Assembly: GCA_002409785.1 (NCBI GenBank)
Contig: DHOX01000032.1
Coordinates: forward strand, 1-42,861
DNA from: Prevotella sp. UBA5379
GTDB taxonomy: Bacteria > Bacteroidota > Bacteroidia > Bacteroidales > Bacteroidaceae
Direction of reading: 5' to 3'
DNA length: 42,861 bases
Shown here: positions 8,604 to 17,818 of the stretch, one piece after another
How positions within the stretch are numbered: position 1 is the first letter of the stretch
How the letters are laid out: every line of letters starts with the position of its first letter
Translations under genes and position numbers: made by a program
Notes under the pieces: generated by a model
Told to the model about the DNA's origin: nothing
The model's input: only the letters and a program-made list of their open reading frames with translations
The model's database searches: none

Positions 8604-8622
8604 AAAACTTACGGAAAAAGAT

Positions 8623-9378
8623 ATGAAAACAGTATTCATCGCCGGTCCCTGCGTTATTGAGTCCATGGAACTCCTGGAAACTGTAGCACAGGAACTCGTG
8701 AGAATCAACCGGCAATTAGGTACAGACATCATTTTCAAGGCCTCCTTTGATAAGGCCAACCGTACCTCTATTCATTCCTTCCGAGGTCCCGGACTTGACC
8801 ACGGATTGCAGATGCTTTCAGACATCAAGGAAAAGTACGGGCTCCGGATCACCACAGATATTCACGAAAGTTATCAGGCTGCGCCTGCAGGCGAGGTGTG
8901 CGATGTGATTCAGATACCAGCCTTTTTATGCCGGCAAACCGATCTTCTGTCAGCTGCAGCACATACAGGAAAGACCGTAAACATCAAGAAGGCGCAGTTC
9001 CTGAGCGGCAGAGATATGCGTTATGCAGTAGAAAAGGCCCAGGACAGCGGAGCCCGTGAAGTATGGCTCACCGAAAGGGGCAACAGTTTCGGATACAACA
9101 ATCTGGTGGTGGACTTCCGTAATATCCCCGACATGAAAGAGATTGTGCCGACCGTAATCATGGACTGCACACACAGCGTACAACGCCCGGGAGCAGGGAA
9201 TGCCAAAACAGTAGGCGACCGGAAGTTTGTCCCTTGCATGGCATTTGCAGCAAAGGCTTTCGGAGCCACCGGTTACTTCTTTGAAGTACATCCTGACCCG
9301 GACAGGGGGCTCAGTGATGCCGCCAACATGCTGGAGCTGAACAAACTGGAAGGGATTATCCGTCAACTCCTATTGTGA
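8623..9378 (+). CDS. kdsA: 3-deoxy-8-phosphooctulonate synthase (Kdo-8-phosphate synthase)
   Basis: A 251-residue TIM-barrel enzyme that condenses phosphoenolpyruvate with arabinose-5-phosphate to form Kdo-8-phosphate for the lipopolysaccharide core. Recognisable family blocks in order: FIAGPCVIES at the N-terminus, FKASFDKANRTS, RGPGLDHGL, TDIHE, DVIQIPAFLCRQTDLL, VNIKKAQFLSG and, near the end, FFEVHPDP. It is about 30 residues shorter than the E. coli enzyme, as is common in Bacteroidota. The next gene, 71 bp on, encodes the isomerase that makes its arabinose-5-phosphate substrate, so the pair is functionally linked. Confidence 0.95.
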   Translation: MKTVFIAGPCVIESMELLETVAQELVRINRQLGTDIIFKASFDKANRTSIHSFRGPGLDHGLQMLSDIKEKYGLRITTDIHESYQAAPAGEVCDVIQIPAFLCRQTDLLSAAAHTGKTVNIKKAQFLSGRDMRYAVEKAQDSGAREVWLTERGNSFGYNNLVVDFRNIPDMKEIVPTVIMDCTHSVQRPGAGNAKTVGDRKFVPCMAFAAKAFGATGYFFEVHPDPDRGLSDAANMLELNKLEGIIRQLLL

Positions 9379-9449
9379 GTACTCTCCTCAACGCATTAAA
9401 ATTTCAATCATCCACTCAATTCCAACCCCTCTGATAAGATCAGAAAATC

Positions 9450-10430
9450 ATGACCACAACAACCCTAGAAGAAAAAATGTCAAAAGTCCGGCAAGTCGGA
9501 GAACAATGCCTGCGAGATGAGGCACAAGCCATACTGGATATGATCCCGCACATGGATAGTAATTTCGACAAAGCCGTAGACATGATGTACCACTGTAAAG
9601 GAAAGGTTATCGTCACAGGTGTAGGAAAAAGTGGCAATATAGGTGCAAAGATAGCAGCTACTCTCGCTTCTACAGGAACGCCCGCATTCTTTATCAATCC
9701 GTTGGATATGTACCATGGAGATCTCGGCGTGATGACGGAAGGCGACATTGTGCTGGCTTTATCCAACAGCGGACAGACCGATGAACTATTACGTTTCATA
9801 CCAATAGTCCTGCACATGAATATTCCGATCATCGCCATGAGCGGAAATGTCAATTCCCTTCTGGCAAAATATTCCACCATCCACATACTGGTCAGCGTGA
9901 AGAAAGAGGCCTGCCCACTGAACCTTGTCCCGACCAGCAGCACCACAGCCGCACTGGCGATGGGGGATGCACTGGCTGTCGCATTGATGGAGGTCAGGGA
10001 TTTCAAGCCACATGACTTCGCACAATTCCACCCGGGGGGAGAACTGGGCAAACGGTTGCTAACAACTGCTGAAGATGTGATGAGGACAACAGAGATGCCT
10101 GTCATCCCACAAGAAATGCACCTGGGAGAAGCGATCATTCATGTCAGCAAAGGCAAACTGGGCTTAGGTGTCTCCGTCAACAAGGAGGGAGCTGTCATCG
10201 GACTGATTACGGATGGAGACATACGCCGGGCGATGGAACGCTGGCAGGCAAAGTTTTTCGATCACACCGTGAGCGATATTATGACCCGGGAGCCGAAGAT
10301 GGTTTCCCCTACAACAAAGGTGGTAGAAATACAGGGAATCATGAATCACAACAAAATCCATACGGTACTAGTCGTTGACAAGGATAAACATCTGCTGGGA
10401 GTAGTAGACCATTATGCCTGCATGATTTAA
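9450..10430 (+). CDS. kdsD: Arabinose-5-phosphate isomerase (SIS plus two CBS domains)
   Basis: A 326-residue protein of the KdsD/KpsF/GutQ family that converts ribulose-5-phosphate to arabinose-5-phosphate, the first committed Kdo step. The SIS domain (about residues 35-170) shows VTGVGKSGNIGAKIA, YHGDLGVM, LALSNSGQTDEL and the family signature EACPLNLVPTSSTT. FHPGGELGKRLL follows with the active-site-type histidine. Two CBS domains occupy about 205-326, the first with GVSVNKEGAVIGLITDGDIRR and the second ending LGVVDHY. It follows kdsA closely on the same strand, which supports KdsD rather than the GutQ or capsule-specific KpsF role. Confidence 0.92.
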   Translation: MTTTTLEEKMSKVRQVGEQCLRDEAQAILDMIPHMDSNFDKAVDMMYHCKGKVIVTGVGKSGNIGAKIAATLASTGTPAFFINPLDMYHGDLGVMTEGDIVLALSNSGQTDELLRFIPIVLHMNIPIIAMSGNVNSLLAKYSTIHILVSVKKEACPLNLVPTSSTTAALAMGDALAVALMEVRDFKPHDFAQFHPGGELGKRLLTTAEDVMRTTEMPVIPQEMHLGEAIIHVSKGKLGLGVSVNKEGAVIGLITDGDIRRAMERWQAKFFDHTVSDIMTREPKMVSPTTKVVEIQGIMNHNKIHTVLVVDKDKHLLGVVDHYACMI

Positions 10431-10494
10431 AGTCATATCCAAAACAAACAGAACAACTCATCAGAATTTATACTCACACACGCATCATCCAACA

Positions 10495-11814
10495 ATGAAA
10501 TATCCTAAGTTTTTTCTTCTCTTCCTCTTCTCCTTGCTGTGCCTGACAACCAGTGCCGAACGGAAAGAGTCTTTTAACGAGTACAATACAGATTCCTCTT
10601 ACACTGTACAGACAGCAGATTCCATGCTTGCAAGAACGCTGCGATTACATGGCATAAAATTCACACATAATAATTCCGTCGTCCTCCTCGAAACCGGAAG
10701 GCAAAAATTCAAAGATCTTTTCAAGGCCATCCGTGATGCCAGGAGCAGCATACACATGGAATATTTCAATTTCCGCAATGACTCCATCACCCATAAGCTC
10801 ATCAAGTTGCTGGCGAAGAAAGTAAAACAAGGAGTAGAGGTACGGCTCCTGTTCGACGGATTCGGAAACTGTTCCAACAATAAACCCTTGAAGAAAACAA
10901 ACATTGATTCGATCCGTCAGTCGGGAATCGAGATCTATGAATATAAACCTGTACGCTTCCCCTGGATAGATGACTTCTTCAATCGTGATCACCGTAAAAT
11001 CGTCGTCATCGATGGAAAGATAGCCTATACAGGCGGAATGAATGTAGCCGACTATTATATCACGGGCAAGCCGAAGATCGGGCCATGGCATGACATGCAT
11101 TGCCGTATAGACGGTGACGCCGTGAACACATTACAGTCGATCTTCCTGAGAATGTGGAAGAAAGTGAGCCACCAGGACGTGCATGGCTGGAAATACTACC
11201 GTGGAGGTGTACCGGCAGATTATTTTACGGACCTCAAACCGGACACCACGCCCACACGCTACCAGAAGATGGTAGGGATCATCAACCGTGAGCCGCATAC
11301 AAGCAATGACATTATCCGCCTGTTCTATCTCAATGCCATCAATGATGCTCACGACAGTATTGAAATCATCAACCCATACTTCACCTTGAGCCACAAACTG
11401 ATGAAGGCGCTGGAGAAAGCTGTCAGGAGAGGTGTAAAGGTAGAGATCATGCTCTCCACAAAATGTGACGTGCCCCTGACACCAGACTGTGGACTCTATA
11501 ATGCCCACCTGCTGATGGAACACGGCTGTAAGATATGGATGTTCACGGCAGGATTCCATCATACTAAGATCATCATGGTGGATGGACGGATCTGTACGGT
11601 AGGATCAGCCAACCTGGACTCACGGAGTCTCCGCTGGGACTATGAAGACAATGCCGTCATACTGGACAAATATACGACTCAGCAGCTCTGCGACCTTTTT
11701 GACCGAGAAAAGAAACAGAGTTTCCTGCTCACTGAAAAGAAGTGGAAAGAATGGCGGACGCCGTGGCAGCGCTTCCGCGGGACTTTCGCCAAGATGCTCT
11801 CCCCTTTCCTTTGA
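10495..11814 (+). CDS. Cardiolipin synthase-like phospholipase D superfamily protein
   Basis: A 439-residue protein with two complete HKD motifs: HRKIVVIDGKIAYTGGMN near residues 163-180 and HTKIIMVDGRICTVGSANLD near 355-375. These mark the two-domain phospholipase D fold of bacterial cardiolipin synthases, which join two phosphatidylglycerols. The N-terminus is a signal peptide or single membrane anchor (MKYPKFFLLFLFSLLCLTTS) in place of the two transmembrane helices of E. coli ClsA. The catalytic domains are therefore probably on the periplasmic face. It is 64 bp after kdsD and may share its transcript, giving an envelope-themed operon. A phospholipase or nuclease of the same fold remains possible. 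Confidence 0.8.
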   Translation: MKYPKFFLLFLFSLLCLTTSAERKESFNEYNTDSSYTVQTADSMLARTLRLHGIKFTHNNSVVLLETGRQKFKDLFKAIRDARSSIHMEYFNFRNDSITHKLIKLLAKKVKQGVEVRLLFDGFGNCSNNKPLKKTNIDSIRQSGIEIYEYKPVRFPWIDDFFNRDHRKIVVIDGKIAYTGGMNVADYYITGKPKIGPWHDMHCRIDGDAVNTLQSIFLRMWKKVSHQDVHGWKYYRGGVPADYFTDLKPDTTPTRYQKMVGIINREPHTSNDIIRLFYLNAINDAHDSIEIINPYFTLSHKLMKALEKAVRRGVKVEIMLSTKCDVPLTPDCGLYNAHLLMEHGCKIWMFTAGFHHTKIIMVDGRICTVGSANLDSRSLRWDYEDNAVILDKYTTQQLCDLFDREKKQSFLLTEKKWKEWRTPWQRFRGTFAKMLSPFL

Positions 11815-11905
11815 TCAAGGACAAGAGAAAAGGGCAGTCAGGAATATTCTCCCTGAAAGATAAAAAACTTTTTGAAGGGAGCATTAACATATAAACAGAA
11901 AAGAA

Positions 11906-12535
11906 ATGGAAGACAAGAAAAATCCAAATCCGGTATCCATGATGAGAGGACGTCCCAAACTCGCCATCATTGATTCCAATACCCTGGCAGAAATCGGCTT
12001 GAAACAGATGCTGCATGATGTCATACCTTTCATGGATATTGAGACCTTCTACTCTTTTGATGACCTGAAAGGACATCATCCCGACACCTTCTTCCACTAT
12101 TTTGTAACCAACGACATAGTCCTAACCCATCGCCTCTTTTTTCTGAAAAGACAGCACAAGACTATCGTGTTGACCAACTCCGCTGATCCGAACACATGGA
12201 TGAAAGATTTCCATTATATCTGTGTCAATGTACCTGAAAAACAACTGGTCAAATCCCTGTTGCGTCTGGAACAGTTCGGGCATCCCCATGGCAAGAACCT
12301 TCCCCCCATGCCCAAAGCAGTAGAATCAAAAGTCCTCACTGACCGGGAAGTTGAAGTCCTGTCCCTTATTGCCCAAGGTTACCTGAACAAGGAGATAGCA
12401 GACAAACTGAATATTTGCCTGACAACCGTGATCACCCACAGGAAAAACATCCAGGAGAAATTAGGCAAGAAAAGTGTTGCTGCCCTTACCATTTATGCCG
12501 TCATGCACGGATATGTCGACATCAATAAGATCTAA
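11906..12535 (+). CDS. LuxR/NarL-type transcriptional regulator with degenerate receiver
   Basis: A 209-residue regulator. The C-terminal domain (about 143-209) is a classic LuxR/GerE helix-turn-helix: LTDREVEVLSLIAQGYLNKE, then TVITHRKNIQEKLG. The N-terminal half starts like a receiver (PKLAIIDSNTLAEIGLKQML), but I see no phosphoacceptor aspartate at the expected place after the third strand (region HYFVTNDIVL). It may be phosphorylation-independent. The helix-turn-helix and C-terminal tail (LTIYAVMHGYVDI) closely match the hemerythrin-LuxR protein at 20602-21561 (LTIYAIVNHLVDI). It follows the cardiolipin synthase-like gene by 91 bp and is convergent with the ferritin-like/VIT1 gene, stops 20 bp apart. 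Confidence 0.8.
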   Translation: MEDKKNPNPVSMMRGRPKLAIIDSNTLAEIGLKQMLHDVIPFMDIETFYSFDDLKGHHPDTFFHYFVTNDIVLTHRLFFLKRQHKTIVLTNSADPNTWMKDFHYICVNVPEKQLVKSLLRLEQFGHPHGKNLPPMPKAVESKVLTDREVEVLSLIAQGYLNKEIADKLNICLTTVITHRKNIQEKLGKKSVAALTIYAVMHGYVDINKI

Positions 12536-12555
12536 GAAACAAGCACGAGGACGGA

Positions 12556-13425
12556 TCACCCGACGCCTACGATCAACTTGAGAAGATACCCAATGACGAA
12601 ACTAAGACCAGCCACGCTGAAACTGAGAACAGCCATCCCCGAAAAACGCTTCCGGAAATTCTCCCCTCGAGCTACGGAATAATAATAGTTGAAGGCTGCA
12701 ATGATCAGCAGGGCCATCGCCAGCATGATCACAAGGGCAACGATAACATTGTTGAATATCATGAAAGGCGCTATCAGCGCAACGACTGTTACAAGATAAG
12801 CAAACCCGGTATAAACGGCCGCCTTTACCGGTTTTTTATGATCTTCACCATCTGATTTTGTCGATAGATATTCAGAGGAGGCCATGGACAAGGCTGCGGC
12901 AACACCGGTAATGCTCCCCGTAAGGGCAATCAGGGTACTATTGTTAAGAGCCAGCGTATATCCGGCGAGTGCACCGGTAAATTCTACCAGAGCATCATTC
13001 AACCCCAGAACAACAGACCCCATATAGTTTAACCGCTCCTCATTGATCATCGCGATAAGTTCATCTTCATGCCGGTTCTCGTCAATGGTCATATCATGAA
13101 CATCCGGGTAATCGGTATACACCCGATACGCCGTCTGTGAATCGATTTCTGATGCCTCCATCTTCTTAATGGCAAAAGTATTCCCAAGAATCTTTGCCAT
13201 CCAGTAAAAAGTATTCACGGTTAACATGTCCGGCTTCACATCTGTCTGAGTGTAATGCCGCAGGATATTGTAGTGTTTTTGCTCCTCATGAGTAATACGG
13301 ATCAGAATGTTCTTGTTTGCTTCATTCTTTTCCACCGATGCCAGTTTCTGATAAACATAAGATGCTGTCAACTCCCCCCGCTGATAACGAAGGAAATCAG
13401 CCCTGTCTTTTTCTAATAGATCCAT
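12556..13425 (-). CDS. Ferritin-like (rubrerythrin) domain fused to VIT1/CCC1 iron transporter
   Basis: A 289-residue fusion. The N-terminal ~140 residues form a ferritin-like helical domain with carboxylate/histidine pairs (SVEKNEANK, THEEQKHY, ENRHEDEL) of the kind that bind a di-iron centre. The C-terminal half is a VIT1/CCC1-type membrane domain with about four to five helices, including VLGLNDALVEFTGALAGYTL, the MASSEYLSTK motif at the cytoplasmic end, and helices around VVALIAPFMIF and VIMLAMALLIIAAF. Family members (MbfA-like) export iron or manganese and protect against peroxide. Here it has its own promoter and sits between a LuxR regulator and ribonucleotide reductase genes, whose class Ia enzyme needs iron. 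The transported ion is inferred from the family. Confidence 0.88.
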   Translation of the reverse strand: MDLLEKDRADFLRYQRGELTASYVYQKLASVEKNEANKNILIRITHEEQKHYNILRHYTQTDVKPDMLTVNTFYWMAKILGNTFAIKKMEASEIDSQTAYRVYTDYPDVHDMTIDENRHEDELIAMINEERLNYMGSVVLGLNDALVEFTGALAGYTLALNNSTLIALTGSITGVAAALSMASSEYLSTKSDGEDHKKPVKAAVYTGFAYLVTVVALIAPFMIFNNVIVALVIMLAMALLIIAAFNYYYSVARGENFRKRFSGMAVLSFSVAGLSFVIGYLLKLIVGVG

Positions 13426-13513
13426 TATTTTTTACTTTATACGCTGAAAATGCCCCCTTCCTGCACATCGTATATAGATCGGATGAAGAGCACCTAAAGC
13501 ATTCTTTTCGCCC

Positions 13514-13547
13514 GCAAAGTTACAAATTAATTCCTATACGACCCAAA
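13514..13547 (-). promoter_or_regulatory. Bacteroidota-type promoter of the ferritin-like/VIT1 gene
   Basis: Minus strand TTTG (13547-13544), 21 bp, TAACTTTGC (13522-13514). The predicted leader to the ATG at 13425 is about 80 nt. Confidence 0.7.
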
Positions 13548-13632
13548 TAATCTTGCAGGAATATGACAAAGACAGGAAAGCAGGGCTCCATTCCTGCGCT
13601 TAAGCTGCTGTTCATCAGACATATCCGATAAT

Positions 13633-14688
13633 CTACAAATCATCCAGCAAAGCCGTGCTTTTAGCATAAGCAGTACTCTTCGCTTCAAAAAAATCAGTTT
13701 TCACCATATTGGCATTAGAATACAGTGACACCCAGTGCATGTTCTCCGGTTCCTTCCGATTATCTTCAAAAAGGTATCCCAGTCCCAGACTGGACCAGCG
13801 CAGGTTACCAAGATAACGGATATAGTCAGACACCGTTTTCGTATTCAGTCCCGGAATCTCATCACCTATCACATACTGCCCCCAGGCAATCTCCTGACGG
13901 ACGCCTTCAAGCATCATCTTTTTATATTCCTCTATCCTGTCATCCGTAAAGAGATCCGGTTCCTCTTTCTTCAGTTCCAGAATGATATTACGAAACAGCC
14001 ACAGATGGTTATTCTCATCCCTGTTGATATATCTGATCTCCTGAGCAGAACCTGACATCTTCCCGTTACGGCTCAGGTTATAGAAGAACATAAAACCGCT
14101 ATAAAAATAAATACCCTCCAGGATGAAATTAGCAACCAATACCTTCATCAGTCTGAATTTGTCACGACATTCATGAAACTCATTGTAACAGTCACCGATA
14201 AACTGATTTCTCCGGAGCAGATGCTCATCCGTCTTCCACTGATACAAAATGTCATTCCGTTCTTCCGGACTACATATCGTATCCAGCATGTAACTGTAAC
14301 TCTGGCTGTGAACACATTCCTGAAAAGTCTGGATATGAAGGCATAGATTCACTTCATTGGCAGTAATATACTCACTAATCGTCGGCAGATTATTACTCTG
14401 AAGAGAATCCAGGAACACCAGGAAACTCAATATCTTATCATAAGCCGTACGTTCACTCTTTTCCAGCAACGGATAATCCTTTACATCCTGAGACAGATTT
14501 ATCTCTTCCGGTATCCAGAAATTATTCATCGCCTGACGATACCAATCGTTTACCCACTCATATCTGATATTATTGAAATCATTCAGGTTGGTACTGTTTC
14601 CCCCTATCATTCTCCTCAATCTCAGGTCAGTGTCTCCATTGGGATTAAAGAGCGTATTCCTTCTCAATTGTCCTGTTTCCATTATCAT
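13633..14688 (-). CDS. nrdB: Ribonucleoside-diphosphate reductase class Ia, beta (radical) subunit
   Basis: A 351-residue R2 protein that stores the tyrosyl radical needed by NrdA. Metal ligands and radical residue are all present: D94 (VFLDSLQ), E124 and H127 with Y131 in ECVHSQSY (spacing as E115, H118, Y122 of E. coli). The second helical pair has ligands in LEGIYFYSGF and INRDENNHLW. The tyrosine is kept, so this is not a radical-lacking class Ic form. ATG at 14688 is followed two codons later by a second ATG (14682), and either could be used. It follows nrdA by 23 bp and must be cotranscribed. Confidence 0.95.
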   Translation of the reverse strand: MIMETGQLRRNTLFNPNGDTDLRLRRMIGGNSTNLNDFNNIRYEWVNDWYRQAMNNFWIPEEINLSQDVKDYPLLEKSERTAYDKILSFLVFLDSLQSNNLPTISEYITANEVNLCLHIQTFQECVHSQSYSYMLDTICSPEERNDILYQWKTDEHLLRRNQFIGDCYNEFHECRDKFRLMKVLVANFILEGIYFYSGFMFFYNLSRNGKMSGSAQEIRYINRDENNHLWLFRNIILELKKEEPDLFTDDRIEEYKKMMLEGVRQEIAWGQYVIGDEIPGLNTKTVSDYIRYLGNLRWSSLGLGYLFEDNRKEPENMHWVSLYSNANMVKTDFFEAKSTAYAKSTALLDDL

Positions 14689-14711
14689 TCTATTTTTCCA
14701 TTACATACCCT

Positions 14712-17231
14712 TCAAGCCGAGCAACTATCACATTCTTCTATCTCAAGCGACTTGCTGCGCACATAATAAAGCGTCTTGACTCCACACTTCCACGCCAGCA
14801 GATAAAGATTAAGTACCTGCCGCATCGTATAATGATTTGTAATATAAAGGTTCACGCTTTGTGACTGGTCAATATGCCTTTGCCTGATTCCGGCAGCCCT
14901 GATGCTCCACTGCTGGTCGATCAGATAAGCACTTTTATACATCCAATAAGTCGCATCTGACAATTCAGGAGCTACACGGGGAAGCATGGCACCTCTTTTT
15001 TCCTCCAGGAAGAAATGCTTCATAATAGGATCCAGTCCTGCCGTAGTACCGGAAATAATGCTGGTGCTGCTGGTAGGAGCCACTGCCAGAAGATAGGCAT
15101 TGCGCATACCGTAGGCAGAGACCTTTCCGGCCAATTTCCCCCATCTTTCAGAAGTGTAGCCACGTTTCCGGAAATAAGCTCCCGTCTGCCAGTCACTGCC
15201 CTTGAAATACGCATAAGCGCCCTTTTCCTGTGCCAGCTCACAACTGGCCTCTATCGCCGCATAATTGATGGTTTCAAAAATTTCATCAGCAAATCTCAAG
15301 TGCTCTTCACTCTCCCATCTGATTTTTCTTTTAGCCAGTGCATGGTGATAGCCGCTGACTCCCAAGCCGATGCTACGATACCTGTGATTGGTTATCTCAG
15401 CAAAAGGCACAGGATAGAAATTAAGGTCTATTACATTATCCAACGCCCTGACCACCGTTGCGATCTTATCTTTCATGGCCCTCTTATCCTCCAGAGGCAA
15501 CCTGCCAAGAGTCAGACTGGCAAGATTACAGACTACAAAATCACCAGCCTTAACCGTGCTGACGACCACCGTATCACCATCCACTGTTTTTATCTCCCTG
15601 GAAACACTTTCAATAGGAGCCATGTTCTGAGCGATCTCAGTGCAAAGATTAGAACAATAGATCATGCCCTTATGAGGATTGGGATTAGCCCTGTTGACCG
15701 CATCCCTGTTAAAGGTAAAAGGCGTACCGGTTTCCACCGCCGACCGCAAGATGAGTCGCACCACATCCTTGATGCTGATTACCCGGCGTGACAAGCGCCG
15801 GTCTGAAACACATTCCTTATAGCGTTTCTCCCACTCTTCGCCATAATAGTCCTCCAGGCAGTAACCTTTCACACGCATGATCTCATTGGGACAAAAGAGG
15901 GACCAACTCTGATTAATATCCTCCTCTGCCATTCTCCAGAACAAATCAGGATAACATACCGCCGGAAAGACATCATGTGCCTTCATACGGTCATCACCAT
16001 TATTGGTACGAAGTTGAAGAAATTCAGGCAGATCCTTGTGCCATACATCAAGATATACCGCTACAGCACCCTGGCGGACGCCCAACTGGTCCACGGCTAC
16101 AGCAGTATCATTCACCAACTTGATCCATCTGATCACTCCGCCTGCAACCCCCTTAAAGCCCCGGATAGTACCCCCTGTAGCGCGCACCTTACCAAAATAC
16201 AAGCCCATCCCGCCACCGAACTTGCTGACTTGAGAGAAATTATCCACACTGCGGTAGATGCCCTCCAGACTATCCGGAACCGTATCAATGAAACAACTGG
16301 AGAGCTGATGACAAGGTTTACGGGCATTAGACATCGTCGGGGTAGCCATCGTCACTTCCAGGCAGCTCAGCAGATCATAGATCTTCTGCACCCACTGAAG
16401 GCGGTTTTTCTTTTCAGGCATAGCCAGATGTAAAGCAATCCCCAGGAACATTTCCTGGACTCTCTCCACAGGCTGTCCATCAAAGGTCCGGATCAGATAA
16501 CGTTTTACCAACAGGTCCAGACCTGAATAGTTCAGTAGATGATCTCGCTCTGCCTTCATGAAAACAGCCGACTGCTCTATCTCTTCCCGGGTATAAGACT
16601 TGAGGATGTAATCACCATAAAGTCCTTCAGCCGTAAGATAAGCTACTTTCTCATAAAAGGAATGAAGATTCAATTCTGCTTCCCGTTTTCCAATGTTCCG
16701 GTTCAGCATGAAGTTGAGAATACGTGCTGAGATCATCTCCCAGGCAGGAGCTTTAGGTGTAGTCAGTTCTACAGAAGCCTTGATCAAAGCCAAGAGCCCT
16801 TCCTCGCTTTTCATCTGTGGATGATAAAAACCAGAAAATTTATCGTCCAGGATCACCATACCATATTCCTTAGCCCGGAACGCATGGGATACGGACTTCA
16901 GCACTTCATCCAGATCTGGGACCCCTATCCTGTCAGTAATATGGACAATAGCCTGCCGCTCCTCGCTACGGCTTCCGCGAAAAAGGATATAACTCTTAGC
17001 CTCATCATAAAAGCCATGCGTCATCAGGCATTTTTCCACCTTATCCTGAATGCTCTCCACATCCCTTTTCGACGGATGGTCCGCTATATATCGTTCCACC
17101 TCAAGTACAATACCTTTCAATTCATTGTCTGTAATGAACCGACTTGTACTTGCAAAACTCTTTCTGATGGCTGCCGAAATCTTCTGTCCATCAAAAGTTT
17201 CCGCCGTCCCATTTCTCTTGATTATCTCCAT
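14712..17231 (-). CDS. nrdA: Ribonucleoside-diphosphate reductase class Ia, alpha (catalytic) subunit
   Basis: An 839-residue R1 protein reducing ribonucleoside diphosphates. The N-terminal ATP-cone (EIIKRNGTAETFDGQKI onward) is the allosteric activity site. Active-site landmarks are LSSCFIDTVPDS (first redox cysteine), NLCTEIAQN (Asn-Cys-Glu catalytic triad) and VCNLASLTL (second redox cysteine). The paired radical-transfer tyrosines are in KTLYYVRSK, and the C-terminal swinging pair is ECDSCSA. The ATG at 17231 was chosen over one 14 codons upstream because it begins directly at the ATP-cone and has GAAGG just before it. No recognisable promoter lies in the 122 bp between it and nrdG, so it may be read from the nrdD promoter. 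Confidence 0.95.
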   Translation of the reverse strand: MEIIKRNGTAETFDGQKISAAIRKSFASTSRFITDNELKGIVLEVERYIADHPSKRDVESIQDKVEKCLMTHGFYDEAKSYILFRGSRSEERQAIVHITDRIGVPDLDEVLKSVSHAFRAKEYGMVILDDKFSGFYHPQMKSEEGLLALIKASVELTTPKAPAWEMISARILNFMLNRNIGKREAELNLHSFYEKVAYLTAEGLYGDYILKSYTREEIEQSAVFMKAERDHLLNYSGLDLLVKRYLIRTFDGQPVERVQEMFLGIALHLAMPEKKNRLQWVQKIYDLLSCLEVTMATPTMSNARKPCHQLSSCFIDTVPDSLEGIYRSVDNFSQVSKFGGGMGLYFGKVRATGGTIRGFKGVAGGVIRWIKLVNDTAVAVDQLGVRQGAVAVYLDVWHKDLPEFLQLRTNNGDDRMKAHDVFPAVCYPDLFWRMAEEDINQSWSLFCPNEIMRVKGYCLEDYYGEEWEKRYKECVSDRRLSRRVISIKDVVRLILRSAVETGTPFTFNRDAVNRANPNPHKGMIYCSNLCTEIAQNMAPIESVSREIKTVDGDTVVVSTVKAGDFVVCNLASLTLGRLPLEDKRAMKDKIATVVRALDNVIDLNFYPVPFAEITNHRYRSIGLGVSGYHHALAKRKIRWESEEHLRFADEIFETINYAAIEASCELAQEKGAYAYFKGSDWQTGAYFRKRGYTSERWGKLAGKVSAYGMRNAYLLAVAPTSSTSIISGTTAGLDPIMKHFFLEEKRGAMLPRVAPELSDATYWMYKSAYLIDQQWSIRAAGIRQRHIDQSQSVNLYITNHYTMRQVLNLYLLAWKCGVKTLYYVRSKSLEIEECDSCSA

Positions 17232-17353
17232 ACCTTCTATTCTATCAACAGACCAAGATTCTGACCTGTCCATTCACCTGCCCTTACGGACTATATCCCT
17301 TCTACTTGCAGAAAATCATCCCATGAATGGTCCCTAACCAGAAACGCGACATA

Positions 17354-17818
17354 TCACTTTTTCCAGAACCGGGAAGTCACATCCCGAAATTCTCCATCAG
17401 TTTTTTTGTACAGTCTCTGGTTGGTGGTCTTTTCCTTTAATCCACCAAGTTGACTTTCATACGGGCCCAACTTAATAAAATCAAAGTTCTCTTTATTAAT
17501 TGCCACGGACAGTTTCTGCCTTCCACTGTACCACCCTACCTTATATTCAGGATAAGTCTTATGAACGTAAGCAGCAAGTCTGTCAACCTCGGCAGGATCA
17601 CTGTCACCGCCCATAAAACTGATACAGGTAATATCCGGTCCCAGTTTCTTAGCCCACAGATCAATCACCCCGGGGGTAAGTTCTTCACCAATATCCTTCC
17701 ATAGATAAGAGCTATGACATCCCGGACACCTGATAGGACAATTGGAAATGTTTACAGCCAGAGTAACTTCATCCGGGATCTCCTGGAAAACGATGCCCGT
17801 ATTCACATATTTCAGCAT
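17354..17818 (-). CDS. nrdG: Anaerobic ribonucleotide reductase-activating protein
   Basis: A 154-residue radical-SAM activase that installs the glycyl radical in NrdD. The CxxxCxxC cluster motif is NCPIRCPGC, with cysteines at residues 27, 31 and 34. GGDSDP (SAM contact region) is at about residue 70. Length is usual for NrdG. Its start overlaps the end of nrdD by 7 bp, consistent with translational coupling. Confidence 0.94.
   Translation of the reverse strand: MLKYVNTGIVFQEIPDEVTLAVNISNCPIRCPGCHSSYLWKDIGEELTPGVIDLWAKKLGPDITCISFMGGDSDPAEVDRLAAYVHKTYPEYKVGWYSGRQKLSVAINKENFDFIKLGPYESQLGGLKEKTTNQRLYKKTDGEFRDVTSRFWKK

Noticed and set aside
17232..17273. Longer NrdA start 14 codons upstream
   Set aside because: The ATP-cone begins right at the ATG at 17231, which has a GAAGG just upstream.
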